A stretch of DNA of 64,000 bases, taken from positions 18,447,501 to 18,511,500 of the forward strand of contig NC_079365.1 of the NCBI RefSeq assembly GCF_021018895.1, given 5' to 3'. The position numbers and the translations under genes were made by a program. The stretch comes from Seriola aureovittata. Its lineage: Eukaryota; Chordata; Actinopteri; Carangiformes; Carangidae. The notes under the pieces were generated by a model, which was not told the DNA's origin, searched no databases, and saw only the letters and a program-made list of their open reading frames with translations. Positions 39,201 to 51,174 of the stretch are shown in pieces (positions within the stretch are counted from its first letter, which is position 1; the number at the start of each line of letters is the position of its first letter).

Positions 39201-42200
39201 TGCTGCCAATTTGTCCTTTTGGCGGCTTGTAGTACTGCAACAAAAAAACACCCCTATGGCGCAAAAATAAGGAACTCCAAAAAGGTCCATTACTCTTTGT
39301 ATTATTAACTTTTAAACCATGAAGATTTTATATTTGCAGAATGTTCCCAGAGCCTAGAAATAGCAGAGCAGGCCGGGCCAGGCGCAGAAGCAAAGAGGAA
39401 AGTGGGAAAACTTTTTTTGGCTTATGAACTCAGTGAGCAATTTCCATTCTACTAGCATGACTAAAAACAAAAGGGGAAGAGGTGAACAAGGTCCTAAGAT
39501 CATTCCATTCAACTTATGATCATAATAAGCCATGTGTGCTGTTACAAGTTGGTATATTCTTTTTTAATGTGCTAATCCACATCTATTAAACTCATGCCAC
39601 ACCCTACCCATGACTCAGGGCAATAATACAACAGGGAATTCAATAATACAACAATATAATCTTCCAGTTGTCTGACCTGAGGTAATATCCTGCCATCAGC
39701 GGACCAATCAGTTATTCTCTAATAAGGCTTCTGAAATCCCTGGTATTGTCTCAGGTACTTGCTCAGACTTACACAGACTTTCTCAGGTGCTGCTCTGTTT
39801 GTGGTCACTGACCTGCAGAGCTGACTATTTGCTCTGAACTGAGCCACTCTCGCGGGGTGAGAAGACTCCAACTTGAATTGAAGGGACAGTTATTTCTGTG
39901 CATTTTGAGTTCTGTGGAGCGCGTCACGCCATCATCAGGTCGCTTTTGTAGCCCTGCTGACTCCTCGACCAAAGTACCTAATGCAGTGCAACGTTCCACT
40001 ACATTAATTCACAGCTTCCACACCCAGTGAAATGCATTTGATTAGTCACCCCAGCACAGCAACAGGGACATAAATAATTCATCTGTGCAAATGACAAATG
40101 AGGCAATCAACTCTGGGACAGCATTCAAAGAGAAACTATTCAAATCCCCTCTAAATTAATTTTCTGCCTTTTAGTGGCCGTGGACTTGAAATTTTAATGC
40201 TGAATTCATCAGATGATGCTTTTAGACTGACTTCCACACACAAGCTAAACCATTTGGTGTCAGAGAATGTTTTCAAAAGACGCAAATAATATACAAAACA
40301 TAAAGGTTCCTTGACTGACAGGAAGAGTTCCTCATTTTTTTGATTCAGCAGTAAAGGTCTCCCCCACAACACTGGACATCAGAGCGTCTTGATAAGTCGC
40401 CTCGCCTGATGCTAAAAGAACAGCACTTTGAAACGAGAGACCAGAAGTAAAAAGAGTAGAAGAGGATGAGGGCTGGGCTAATTTCATATTCCATTTGACA
40501 GTAGAAACCGTACTCTCCACGAATGCAAATCCCTCTGGATGAGCCGAGCTCCTCCGTGTGGGATGAGATCACATTCGGCTTTGACCTCTGAGACTCGAAC
40601 GAAATCTCCTGCATGATCTGGCCACAATTATTTTATCTTTCTATTGTTGCCTGTGTGACAATAGGGAGCCTGAGAGTTCAATCCTGCCAATCAGATAAGG
40701 TGAATTAAGTACAGAGACCAGGGCTGGGGTATCCAATGAACCCAGTATAAAATCTGGTTTATGAATCCAGAGCCTTTAAAATCCCTTATTGTGTCAGAAG
40801 GCGAGAACAAATCCTCCAAAGGAAAAAAAATATGTCATTTGTCTTTTTCTGATCTGACACAGCAGGACAGCAACATTTTTCTGTGCCTTTCATCATCATT
40901 TCAAATCAAACAAATTGAAAAATTTATCAGTTTCACAATGTGACAGTGTCATGGTTATGGTTTAGTTCGGTTGAGGCATTACTTTTGTAAAGATAATGGT
41001 TTGGTTTAAAATAAATACTTAATTAGTGCGAGGGAAACAGTGTATTTTGGGTTGCAATAATAATCATGCAGTTAATGTTAGGGGACAATCATAGTAATGG
41101 AAAAACAAAAAACAATGTTGAGCTCTGAGGAACTTGTCACTTGAACATCCACATATGTCAATTTAGGGCATAGTCATGTCAGATGGAGCCCTGGATGTAT
41201 GGACCATGCATTTACACCCTCTGGCCAATCAGATGAATCCCACAGCTATCTGCCAGCTACTATTAAATTATTTGGTGTCAATTTGGTGGTGACTGTGAGA
41301 TTAGCAAGCACAATGGCTGAGTAAGAAATAGGAACTGCATATGCACAGTTCAATATTTGTTTATTTATTGCAAGTCATATCATCATCGCAATATTGAACA
41401 ATGTTATCGTACATCGCAGATTTCCCCTCATGACGTGAAGGCCTGGTAGTTACTCACCACTAGATGTCACTAAATCCTACACACTGGTCCTTTAAAGTTT
41501 GATATTTTTTGTTGTTGTTTACCAGGAGTATTTGGTCTCACCACCATTCACAATGTTTTTTTTTTCATTTGGGAGCAACTCCTCCATTTCCTTTGTGCAT
41601 TGCACAGTGGATAATAGTGTCCCTTCACAGCGCACTCACACATCTAACAAATTTAGCCTGCTTATTGTCAAACCATTGAACACACCACATACTACACACA
41701 ATACAAAGAATCTCCTTTGGAATCGATTGTAGCCTTGGAGAAAACAAACATATCTCCATAGCAACTGTCAGTCACACATCAGCATCTCTGGTGATCGGTT
41801 TTGTCCTTTGACAGTTCACAGCGACGAGCCCCCAGCTGACAGAGGCCTCCGTTTGACACTCCTTCGTAGAAAAAAAAGTGGAGAACATGTAAAGGTTGTG
41901 GGTGTAGCGTCTGACACAAACAAGGCCAACAGGCAGAGAAATCTGTCATGCTGACTGGTGTCTGAGCACTTCACTTAACATTGAACTACCAAACTTTTTT
42001 TTTTCCTCAAGTACAATTTCTTGGGGAGATAATCGGCACTCCACTCGCGGCTGAGGTCCCCACTCATCCATCACCTCCCAATGCTATATTCCCTGACGGA
42101 CAAAAAAAAAAAAACTGACTTCAGGCTAACAATCTTTCACTCCAGCATGCATACCACTGAGCTTAGGTGAAAGCAATGGCCTTTTGCTGAATTACCTTCC

Positions 42201-43219
42201 CTTTAATCAATGACACTGCGTTGGAAAAAATATCTCCAGGAGAATAGTGGGGAGACTCCGTATCCATCATGCAAGTCTGCGATGGTGCTAATGGATGACC
42301 CAGATGCATCACTGTGTCAAGATTCATCTAACATTCATCAAAATGCTGAGGGAATATAAATAAAAGGACAAATGTTACAACGCTATAAGGATGACTTATC
42401 ATCTCAACTGAGGCAGAGCAGAGAAGGAAAGCAGGGATGTTACTACTTTGATCGTTTTGTTTGATCAGTTGTTCACAACATTGCAAATGTTGCCAAAGTT
42501 CTCAGTGTTTCAGTCTCGTTATGCTGTGGGCAAGGGCAAAAGCTCCTTTTCAGCTCTGAGTTTAACACATTCAACCGTAGCAAGTCACACCGACATGCCG
42601 TGGGAAAAAGAGACGTGTCTGTGAATCTCTGTCTGTTTTTGTTTCATCAAAGTTTGATGAAAGATAAGTTTACATCAGAAGTACGTATGTACATATGAAA
42701 GAGTGATAGGAGCAGAGTCAAGTCCGTGAAGTCAAGTCCCCCACCTCTGATATTTAGATTCAGATTTCTCCAGCAGTAAATGTTTTTGCCAGTGATGTAT
42801 TCATTTTGTTGTTGGCAATGAACGTCTGAAAATTTGATTGTGAATTTTGTTCAAGTCTATAATTTATGGTATCATTTGAAAATGTACATGTTGCACTCAT
42901 TAATCATCATTAATTTATGGTGTCTTGTAAACTCATGTGAGCTGGGCATATGCACCAATAAAAACGTACTTCATGCATGCACTCATCCGTCTGTTGGCTA
43001 AAGGCTGACACAGCCACCGAAAAGTAACTGTAACAGCCTCAAACCGCTCAATTGCTACTGAGCCTCACCAGACCACACTGAGCGAGGCAAAATGTGTTTG
43101 TTTTTACAATATTAACTCTCCTCTGGGTTTAACATTTTTATTTCTTTCTAGAAATAATCTCAGAGGTGCCAACATCTGCTGAATGACTGTTGACCCTGAT
43201 GAGAGGGCGGAGGCTGTAC
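39201..43219. other. Non-coding stretch, kazrin intron
   Basis: Apart from the possible element at 41225-41493 nothing was identified. The stretch ends at the donor (GTACAG, minus strand) of the 43220-43377 exon. Confidence 0.55.
41225..41493. repeat. Possible dispersed element ending CACACTGGTCCTTTAAAG
   Basis: The end (CACTAGATGTCACTAAATCC, TACACACTGGTCCTTTAAAG) is the familiar border of a fish repeat. No second copy in this window confirms it and the left limit is a guess. Confidence 0.4.
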
Positions 43220-43377
43220 CTGAGCATCCACGAGCAGGTGTCTCATCAGGGTCATGGACTTCCTCAAGGTGTCCCTCTCTCCCGGTATGAAGGTCTCATC
43301 CTCGTCGGCCAGACTACAAGGTCTGGTCACCATGAACTGAGCAATCTGGTCGTTCAGGCTGTTGAGAGACTGGACCG
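43220..43377 (-). CDS. kazn: Kazrin upstream coding exon (N-terminal extension)
   Basis: This predicted internal exon has 2 + 156 bases. After two bases that finish a split codon it encodes 52 residues running from VQSLNSLNDQIAQF through TRPCSLADEDETFIPGERD to LMRHLLVDAQ. On the minus strand the acceptor is excellent: a CTGAC-type branch site, a pyrimidine tract and TTTCGCAG. The donor is CAG|GTACAG. It ends in phase 0, exactly what the exon at 20951-21158 needs, and the joined product LLVDAQ-GKILKMMEDNKQ continues the amphipathic heptads. It therefore codes for sequence upstream of the Met-Met that begins some kazrin isoforms. The phase-2 entry means at least one more coding exon lies upstream, and I do not see it in the remaining 20.6 kb. 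I infer the identity from strand, phase and helix continuity more than from remembered homology. The alternative is an isolated open frame, which the clean splice signals make unlikely. Confidence 0.8.
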
Positions 43378-43430
43378 CTGCGAAAGAGGTAAAAGAGAGT
43401 TGGGTCAGTGAAAAGTCGGAGCATATGAAA
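43378..43430 (-). promoter_or_regulatory. kazn: 3' splice region of the upstream kazrin exon
   Basis: On the minus strand this reads as a strong acceptor: CACTGACCC (branch-site consensus) followed by a CT-rich tract and TTTCGCAG. It fixes the exon's first base at 43377. Confidence 0.65.
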
Positions 43431-43446
43431 CACACACACACACACA
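43431..43446. repeat. Short (CA)8 tract, UG-rich in kazrin pre-mRNA
   Basis: Eight CA units lie 54-69 bases upstream of the acceptor of the 43220-43377 exon. They are transcribed as (UG)8 from the minus strand. Confidence 0.85.
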
Positions 43447-44190
43447 TGCAAAGAGAAACACAAGCAATCTGTGACTGTATCTTTTCCATTCCTGTCGTGT
43501 CTGTTGAGTCGCTCAAACATTTCTTGTTGCTCTTTTGTTTCCTCTCACTAGTGGGATTTTCTGGTTCATCTTGAGTGATGTGAGACATTTCCTTCATCCA
43601 CAGCCACAGCTGGGCTGTTTCCACTGTTCTCCCCTCAGAATAATCCCTCTTTTGGACAAGAGGGCCATCATTAGGCTAAATCCATTACCAAGACAGTAAT
43701 TCATATTCAAGCCACTATATAATCCATTTTTTCATGGAGACAGTCCCAGTAATAATTGCTATTCTATTCTGTAGTTCTTTTGTTGTTGTTGTTTGTTCTT
43801 CAGTTCTTCATCAGTCTATATCAACACAACACAGCGTTGAGAAATGTTTTTGTTTCTTAAAGCTTGCTCAGAGTTTGCTACGAGGTTTCCTTTAAGCTCT
43901 TTGGGTCTTTGAGTCTGTGAGTGGTAATATATTAATATCTGATCAATACTGACAAAACTGTACAAGTTTCAAAGCAAGCCAGCAGCGTAGAAGCAAAGAA
44001 CATTTTGTCAGAGAAACCAATCAGACATGAAAATATACTGTATATGGTAACATACGGTATGAGCTCATGCTGTTTACTGATTATTTTTTCAATTAGGTAA
44101 TTAAAACAAGCAGCAACCTGCATGAGGGCTAGTAATTACCCAACTCAAATCCTCAAGCCAAACACTTCTAGCTGATAACCCAAAGTGTGT

Positions 44191-44227
44191 GATTGACTGA
44201 TTGATTGACTGACTGATTGATTGACTG
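44191..44227. repeat. GATT/GACT tetranucleotide run
   Basis: About nine units alternating GATT and GACT. It is followed by CAACCTTTATTTACAGAGG, which resembles the tail of a dispersed repeat but has no second copy here. Confidence 0.85.
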
Positions 44228-44754
44228 CAACCTTTATTTACAGAGGGTGAACTCACTGAGAGCATGCTTCCTTTTGAGTGTCCTGATTACAGGTACATAC
44301 AAGTTGCACTACTTCTTGACAAGCTGCAGTTACATGATAAAACTCAACCCTGTCAACAAGCTCTAAAGAAATAAAAAATAAAATATAGACAAAAGGGTCA
44401 AATAAATAATAACAGGACAAAGCTATCAATTAAAACATTCACAATCTATCTGGTATGTTTCAGTTATTAAAGAGAATTGTGTCAGATTCCTAAAAAGACT
44501 AAATAAATATATCTGAATTTTGTAAAAAATAATGGATAAGACATCCAGAATATTTGTATATTATATTACGGTGCTGCTTCAAAAGCATGTATTGTGTTTG
44601 AATATTACTATTGTTGAATTCAAAGGACGAGACAAGCTCATAGAAAATCTATACCATGTGTAACTGTCAGACTGAGAAACAAGATCGTTTTTCCAACTTT
44701 AAAGCTGATTAGGAGAAAACGAAGGGGGAAGCTCAATCTTAAGGGCTTAATCAG

Positions 44755-44995
44755 TACATCCGTAAAATATGTACCATCACAATTTCCCAGAGCCGAAGGT
44801 GACATTATGAAATTGCGTGTTTAGTCTGTCAAACATAATCAAACTCAAAAATACTTAATTTACGTTTTGATTTGAAGCAGATTCTCACATTTGAGAAGGA
44901 AGAAGCAGCGAAATGTTAACAGTTGCTGAATGTTGACTGTGTACGATTATCAAAATAATTGTCGATTAATTTTCTGTCAAATGACCAGCCAGTTA
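44755..44995 (+). repeat. AT-rich 'zipper-like' repeat copy
   Basis: Clearest plus-orientation copy: ACAATTTCCCAGAGCCGAAG, TTGCGTGTTTAGTCTGTC, GATTCTCACATTTGAGAAGG and TAATTGTCGATTAATTTTC. Confidence 0.72.
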
Positions 44996-45313
44996 TTCAT
45001 TACAGCATACACAACCGCAGAGATAGAAATATTTGAAAGATGTCAGGACACTGGCTCCAAGTCAAGCATCACTTTCTCTCTCTCTCACACGCCAGCGAGC
45101 AGGCTATGAGGTCAGTTTGGGGCAAGAGTGGCAGATCGACTGAGGCAACGTGTGACTCACTGACGACAGCCAAGGTCGGCTTTTCAGCAGAATGATCAAA
45201 GATTTATGGCCGCACACTCCTGCCTTCTCTTGAACTGCAGGCGCATGGCAAAAAAAGAGGCATGTTTACGAGCACACAGCAGCCCATACAGCAGCGTACA
45301 TCAAACCAGCACA

Positions 45314-45340
45314 GGGGGGTGGGGGTGGGTGGGTGGGGGG
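45314..45340 (+). other. G-quadruplex candidate with one-base loops
   Basis: The plus strand carries five G runs (6, 5, 3, 3 and 6 G) each separated by a single T, which meets the strictest quadruplex pattern. For kazrin, transcribed from the minus strand, the G-rich strand is the template strand, so it would not appear in the RNA. Confidence 0.85.
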
Positions 45341-45904
45341 AAATAAAATGTTTACGACAGAGGTTGACTATTGGATTCTAATTTCACATTCAGCATTTAC
45401 AAGGTGTACCGCTCTGCCCCAGAGATGGCCAAACACGTCGGGTAATGGTACACTGCTGCTGCTGCAAATGACATGCTGTCAAACTGGGAGAACAGACACA
45501 CCCTCTTCTCCTCTTGTGCTCTACTTTCAATTTTTATTCAATGCATCCTGTCACACACTGCGATGCATGATGGAGAGGACAGGTGGCTTTCTGTAAAAGA
45601 AATGTTATTTTGACTTGCTTGAATATACCACATCCCGATCAAAATGCCACTGCAGCTCTAGGCTAAAGGCGTAAAGCATCAAACAGATATGGCACAAACA
45701 TTTTGAATTTGAATTTGTTGAACCATTTGTAGCTACTGATTGCCTCTCACTCATGAAATTACAACAAGTTCTGAAACTCTTCTCCAGGCTGTTGACATCC
45801 CTGATCAAAATTTGACAGCAGTTCAGGTCTGGAGGTGTACATCTGTAAGTCTTCGCCACCACCTGCACCGTTAATATCCCTCTGGTTGGAGAAAACCAGA
45901 CGAG

Positions 45905-45921
45905 GCAGCAGCAGCAGCAGC
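45905..45921. repeat. (CAG)n / (GCA)n short trinucleotide run
   Basis: Five to six units. It creates the poly-Cys stretch of a spurious reverse frame. Confidence 0.85.
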
Positions 45922-47292
45922 ATGAAGATGAACGCACACCCCCGTTCTCTGCTGAGAATATGTAAGTGTGGAAATGTCAAACCATGTTTTCACTTCGCTG
46001 ATCAGATACAATAGTGAGTGTAAATATTCAAAATGACCTGGTGAAGCTGACCGCCTGTGAAATCGAGCATTTTAATAATACAGAGAAGACGTTAGGTGAG
46101 GAATATTGATGAGAAACAATCATGGATTGTTGAGAAATACTAATCTCCATTAACCCTCTAGAGTCTGAGTTCATTTTGGTTCATTTTTGGCAACTTTCTA
46201 TGCATTTAGCACCTTACCCCACATCCATTGCCTCCTTTTTTCAGCACAAACTGAGCCACAAGTCTGAGGTGTAAATGGGTGTAAAAAATGTTGTTTCACA
46301 ACAGAAACATGTGATAAATAAAACTATAATACAGTGTATTTATATGTGTTTTTAGTGATTTTATCCTAACTCATTTTGGTGCTGTTTTCATTAAAAGTCT
46401 GTGGATGCCAGAAAATCACTGAAAATATTAATAATTCTCAGTTTTAAAAGTGTCCTTTCAAAATGTGTGTCTTATGGTTTACGGGCAGAGGTTAGATACT
46501 TTGTGAAAGCCCCAGATCAGCATTTCCAACTAAACTAAAATGATTTTGCTATACAGTGTATTCAGAAAGTATTCCGACCACTTAACTTTTTAATATGCTG
46601 CAGCCTTATGAAAAACTTTTCTTTTTTTTTTTATCATTTTTCCATCATCAATCTACAAAAAAACATAATTACATCCAGAATTTTAGACATTTTTGCAAAT
46701 GTATTAAGAGCAAAAAATGAAATATCACATTGACAGTATTCTGACCTCAGGTGCCTCCCATTACTCTTGATCATCTTTGAGATGTTTCTACACCTTGGTT
46801 GGAGCCCACACACGCACAGATATAGGGAAGGCTACAAAAAAATGTATTCACAGCACAGTGGCCTCCATAATTCTTAAATAGAAGAGGTTTGCAACAACCA
46901 GGACTCTCCCTGGAGCTGGTGGCCTAAATGAACAATCAGAGAGAAGGGCATCAGTTAGAGAGGGGACCAAGAACCTGATGGTTACTCTGGCTGAACTCCA
47001 GAGATCCTGTGTGCAGATGGGAGAAACTTCCAGAAGGACATCCATCACTGCAGCACTCCACCAATCTGGGCTTCATGGCAGAGAGGCCAGACAGAAGCCT
47101 CATCTTAGTGCAAGACTTAAGAAGGCACCTAGAGGACTCTGAGATAAAGTACAGAGATATCCTTAATGAAGATCTGGTCCAGAGAGCTCAGGATCTCAGA
47201 CTGGACCGAAGTGTGTCCAACAGGACGAAGCCTAGACAACACAACAGTGGCTTAGGGATAACTCTGTGAATGTCCTTGAGTGGCCCAGCCAG

Positions 47293-48015
47293 TAACCGTC
47301 ATCTGCCATCTGGGAAGGCTTCATTGGAAACTGTTTTTAAAAAGGGCAGGTGTTTTCAAAAAATATTTGGCAGGTGGGGCGACCTGATAACGCAGATACC
47401 ACATGTGCCCAAATGCCATGAGCAGCGAGTCCTAGGGTCACCTTCCGACCGGCAAGATCATTTGCTGCATGTCATTCCTCTACTCTCTCTTCCTGCATTT
47501 CCTGTCTGTCTCCACTGCTGCTCTCGAATAAAAGCATAAAATGACCAAAGAAAGTAACTTGAAACTAACTAAAAATACTTGGCAGGTGATTGGATGAACC
47601 ATCTGTCCATCATGGGCTAACTTCAACCAATCAGACTGCATCCTTCTCATTTTTTTCACTACCGGCGGAGTCAGTTGGTAAATCAAACTCTTGCTGAAGC
47701 CAGTCAGGAGAACAGCTGAAATATCTTTATCCATTGAGAAAAGCTTTTAGCGCCATTCTTTCAATGAAGACATACTCTCCAGTTCAAATATAACTGATGC
47801 TATAAGCAGCCTCTATGCTAACCTTTTAAGGAGCTGTCATTATTGTTAACATACAGTTGCTTCTCGCCGTGGCCTATAGATGCCAGTAGTTCCTCCCTCA
47901 CAGGACACTGACTGGTCTGAACCCCACTGTGGTTTGGCCACAAGCCAAAAGCTTGAAGCCTAGCAAAATGGATTCTCGCTTGCAAGAAACCTAGCTGCTT
48001 CTCAAGGTTATCCCC
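47293..48015. mobile_element. Non-coding repeat inserted in the Tc1 transposase
   Basis: The Tc1 frame stops matching at GGCCCAGCCAG (47292) and resumes at about 48016 with AGAGCTCTGACTTGAACCC, so everything between is a later insertion. Its body contains the 'GGCAGGTGATTGGATGAACC' motif (47581-47600), which I recognise as a dispersed fish repeat. It is itself split by a SINE. Its ends and superfamily are uncertain; hAT-type or another non-autonomous DNA element is possible. Confidence 0.65.
47377..47572 (+). mobile_element. tRNA-derived SINE with 16-base target duplication
   Basis: The flanks 47361-47376 and 47573-47588 are the same 16 bases apart from one T/C difference (AAATAYTTGGCAGGTG). 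The body has a diverged tRNA-like head. It then has TTTGCTGCATGTCATTCC, a CT-rich stretch and a tail with AATAAAAGCATAAAATG. The same central block occurs at 57507 and 51191, defining one SINE family in the window. Confidence 0.82.
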
Positions 48016-48424
48016 CCAGAGCTCTGACTTGAACCCAATCAAACATCTCTGGAAATAATCTGAAAATGGGGGTCTACCAACTGTCCCCATCCAACCTGAC
48101 AGAGCTTCGGAGGATCTGCAGAGAAGAATGGCAGAAAATCCCCAAATCCAGGTCTTCAAAGCTTATCACATCGTACCCAAGGAGACCCATGGCTGTAACT
48201 GCTGCCAAAGGTGCTTCAACTAAGTACTGAGGAAAGTGTGTGAATACTTACATCAAAAGTGTGCTATTTCAGTTTTTCTTTTTTAAACTTTTCTAAAATT
48301 CAGTTTTTGCTTTGTTATAATGGGGTATTCATTGAAGACTGTTGAGGGAAGAAATGATTTTAAATGATTTTAGTACAATTCTGCAACTTAACAAAATGTG
48401 AAAAAACTTTCTGAATGCACTGTA

Positions 48425-49742
48425 AATTGCATATTCAGTGTATTCACACAGACATGTTATATATTCATGTATTAATCTGGAGTCTCTGTTCATCTACCAC
48501 TGGGTCTTTTATTAACACCCACAACATTTTAGATCCTTTATTCTAGAGCATTTTTCAACACCGTGCATGTACAGGATCCCCAATCATGCTCCTATTTCTT
48601 CACATCTGTATTTTTGATGTAATATGTACAATCATTTAAATCTGATGAATATTGTAGTTTTTGTGTGAAATGCACTCCCACACACAGGTGGCACAGTGCT
48701 GCTGGTGACTGAGATGTGGACAGCTCATTACAATCTTTGTAGCCAAACAACATCAACAATGAACTGTAATGAGGCATGTTGGTGTTTTGTCAGCCTGCAC
48801 AGTCCTTGTGAAAGGAGAATATAATGCACATATGAAAAAAAAAAAAAAGCAGCTCACTCATAAAATGCAATGCATCCTCCAGGAAAAATATCCATTCCAG
48901 TTTCTATGTAGGATCGCTGTTAATTTGTGAAATCACACAAAATATGATCAAGGGAGTTTTTTAACACAGATGTGGGGAATAAAGTAAAATATTCAAACGA
49001 GTTCAGTCAGCTGTCCCACCAGGAAATGTGATGAGAAAAATGTTAGAACGGCTTTTGCTTCTGCTCACTTCGGGGACTGACAGTTACAGTCAGTCCCCGA
49101 TAGCCAACCAGCCTCTTCCAAGGCAATTTGAGGAAGTTCCAAAAACTTCACACTTCAAGCCCAAAAGGCTCAGACTTGGATGCAACAACGAGGAGAATCT
49201 GTGAGAATCTGAGGCATTCCCAAGAGAAAGGTCGGCTATAATTCAATTACACTGATGCCAGATAAATACACTACATAATCTTGTTGAGGGACAAAAGCCT
49301 GCACTGAACCTAAACAAGGGGTATAACACCATCTCCCACTCTCAGGATGAGAGATAGCCAATGTTCATTTTGAGGCTTTGGAAAACATGCCACTGTAAAG
49401 CCAACAGCAAGTTTGTTCAAACATGGGGATTTGGACAGATCAATTATAGCTTAGCAAAGTTTGCTTTGCATAGAAATAACTGAATCTCTGTGTATCTGAC
49501 AGCAACAACACAAGCCTGTAATTTTGTTGTTTGCCTCATTCTTCTGCATCACTATCTGCAGGAGGGTCACTTGGACTCTTTTCCCCAAATGATTACTCCC
49601 AAAACATTTCAGGATGTCAGGACAGAGAGGCTCCGATATGTGGAGCGAATCAGAGTGGCATTTATATTCAAAGATTTTGCTAAAGACATAAGCATCCTGT
49701 GCATTGCGAGCATATTCCATGAATCTTTTTATCTTCATGTCT

Positions 49743-49817
<75 letters not shown>

Positions 49818-50599
49818 TAAACACTTTACATTTCTCTCCAATGTCACGCTTCCACACTTCCAAAAAGCATTTGATCCTTCCCTCTGGCTAGTGTCGACTA
49901 ATTTCTGATGCAGAGCAGATGGAGGCTTTTTGTGTGCGCAGAGCTTTGTCTGTCTTTACAGGCAAAGCCTGGAATATGTGAACATGAAGTGCATAATTGT
50001 GACAGTGGATTTAGGAGATTGACCTCTATGGAAAACAGACTGCATGGGTTCTATATTTCTCTCTGTTGTCGTATTCCCCCACAACTGAAGCGCTGAGAAA
50101 TCAAGAGAATCTGCCCAGAACACTCAGGCAAGCAGAAGCTGAGGCAGGCTGCCAGGCGTCTTTTCTCTGTCCACGTCTAGCGAGAGAGGATCCCTCGAGT
50201 CTTCATTTCATTCTCATTTCCACAGTTCCCATGATGCAACAGACAGGTTTTGGCATGTTTCAATACTAAACTGTATCTGATCTGATCAGATCTACATCCA
50301 GACTCTTAACTCAATTCAGCCAGTTCCAGAAAGGAATACCACACACATTTACTGTGCATATTTTGTATCATGCTTTACTTCTTGTAAGCAAGCATCAATC
50401 AACTGGTGGGCGACGACCAATTTCTGTATGTGTGAAGTAAATATTGATATGCTTAGGCTTTTTATTGCGCTGCTAAAAGGTCTATCAAGAGTATTATCAA
50501 AATGGCGAAGTCAGTTAGTCAGTTGTCTCCAATAAAGTAGTAAAATTAGTAAGTCAAAAGTTGAACTGAAATGTAATAGAATAACAAGTCTACATCTAT
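48425..50599. other. Non-coding stretch, kazrin upstream intron
   Basis: Unique-looking sequence around the (AC)36 tract. No coding signal. Confidence 0.55.
49744..49815. repeat. (AC)36 microsatellite
   Basis: 72 bases without interruption, the longest pure dinucleotide tract in the window. Likely length-polymorphic. Confidence 0.95.
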
Positions 50600-50880
50600 G
50601 CAAACAACTTTGTGAGGCTGCACACTGAATGCTAACGTCTACATGGTCAGTGTCAACAATGAATATACAATGCTAACGTGATGATGTCTATGCTTTTTTT
50701 TAGCACTAAACACAATGTACAGCTGAGGCTGACTGAAATCACAAGGGTAATATAAATGTCTGTACGAAATTTCATAGCAATCCATCCAATAGTTATTAAA
50801 CATTTCAGTCTGGACCAAAGTGATGGGCCGACCAGCTGGCGTTGCCGTCCTGAGAGCCAAGATGCTAACGTGGCTAAAAA
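50600..50880 (-). repeat. 'GCTAAC' interspersed repeat copy
   Basis: Reverse orientation to the 61085 copy. Marks: TTTGTGAGGCTGCACAC, AATGCTAACGT, CGAAATTTCATAGCAATCC and GTCTGGACCAAAGTGATGG. The last mark also occurs at 32738-32756. Confidence 0.78.
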
Positions 50881-51174
50881 ACATACACATGGAATCTCAG
50901 TTCATGGTTTACCCTTGTTTAATTAAATTATTCTGAATATTTCATATTGTACCACATTTCTCTACATGAGTTGGCATCTTACATGAACAGAAGTTTCAAT
51001 CATGTAGAAATATATAAGCAACTTGCACATGTTGTTTGCTCATTGCCATGTACAAATCCAGATGTTGTATAGGAGAACATCTGCTGTAAGTACAGAGTGG
51101 ATCTTATCGATAAGTGAAAAGTGAATTGATTTTTGGAGCGCATACCATTTAGGTTTAGTCCTTACCGCAGTGGT

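Larger units (their letters stand above)
43447..46551. other. Non-coding stretch, kazrin upstream intron
   Basis: Includes the GATT run, an AT-rich repeat copy and the G-quadruplex candidate. No upstream kazrin exon ending in phase 1 was identified. Confidence 0.5.
46848..48230 (+). pseudogene. Tc1-like transposase remnant
   Basis: Pieces of a transposase of the fish Tc1 type lie in order but in several frames. The DNA-binding portion corresponds to 'CACAGTGGCCTCCATAATTC...' and the C-terminal portion to 'TTGAACCCAATC...CATCTCTGG'. The middle, which would carry most of the DD(E/D) catalytic residues, is deleted, and the block 47293-48015 is a later insertion. No functional product is possible. 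Confidence 0.82.
46554..48422 (+). mobile_element. Tc1-like DNA transposon, decayed and carrying nested insertions
   Basis: Inverted ends CAGTGTATTCAGAAAGTATT and CTTTCTGAATGCACTG are flanked by TA duplications at 46552-46553 and 48423-48424. This is the usual arrangement for Tc1/mariner. Inside, plus-strand remnants of a transposase are recognisable: the helix-turn-helix part near 46855-47010, KYRDILNEDLVQRAQDLRLD near 47145-47205, SVNVLEWPSQ-like coding near 47262-47292, and the C-terminal part resuming at about 48020-48230. The catalytic core between about 47125 and 47140 is missing. About 0.7 kb of foreign DNA interrupts the frame from 47293. Many stops and frameshifts make it non-autonomous and dead. 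Confidence 0.88.

Noticed and set aside
43160..43624. A full 154-codon minus-strand frame as one protein
   Set aside because: Only 43220-43377 is bounded by splice signals. The ends are intron, including a (GT)n run that gives the Cys-Val stretch.
45605..45937. A reverse frame with poly-Cys, considered as an upstream kazrin exon
   Set aside because: The poly-Cys comes from a CAG run, and no donor gives the phase-1 exit needed to join the 43220-43377 exon.
47009..47539. Two consecutive plus frames considered as a gene
   Set aside because: They are decayed Tc1 transposase followed by the nested repeat and SINE.
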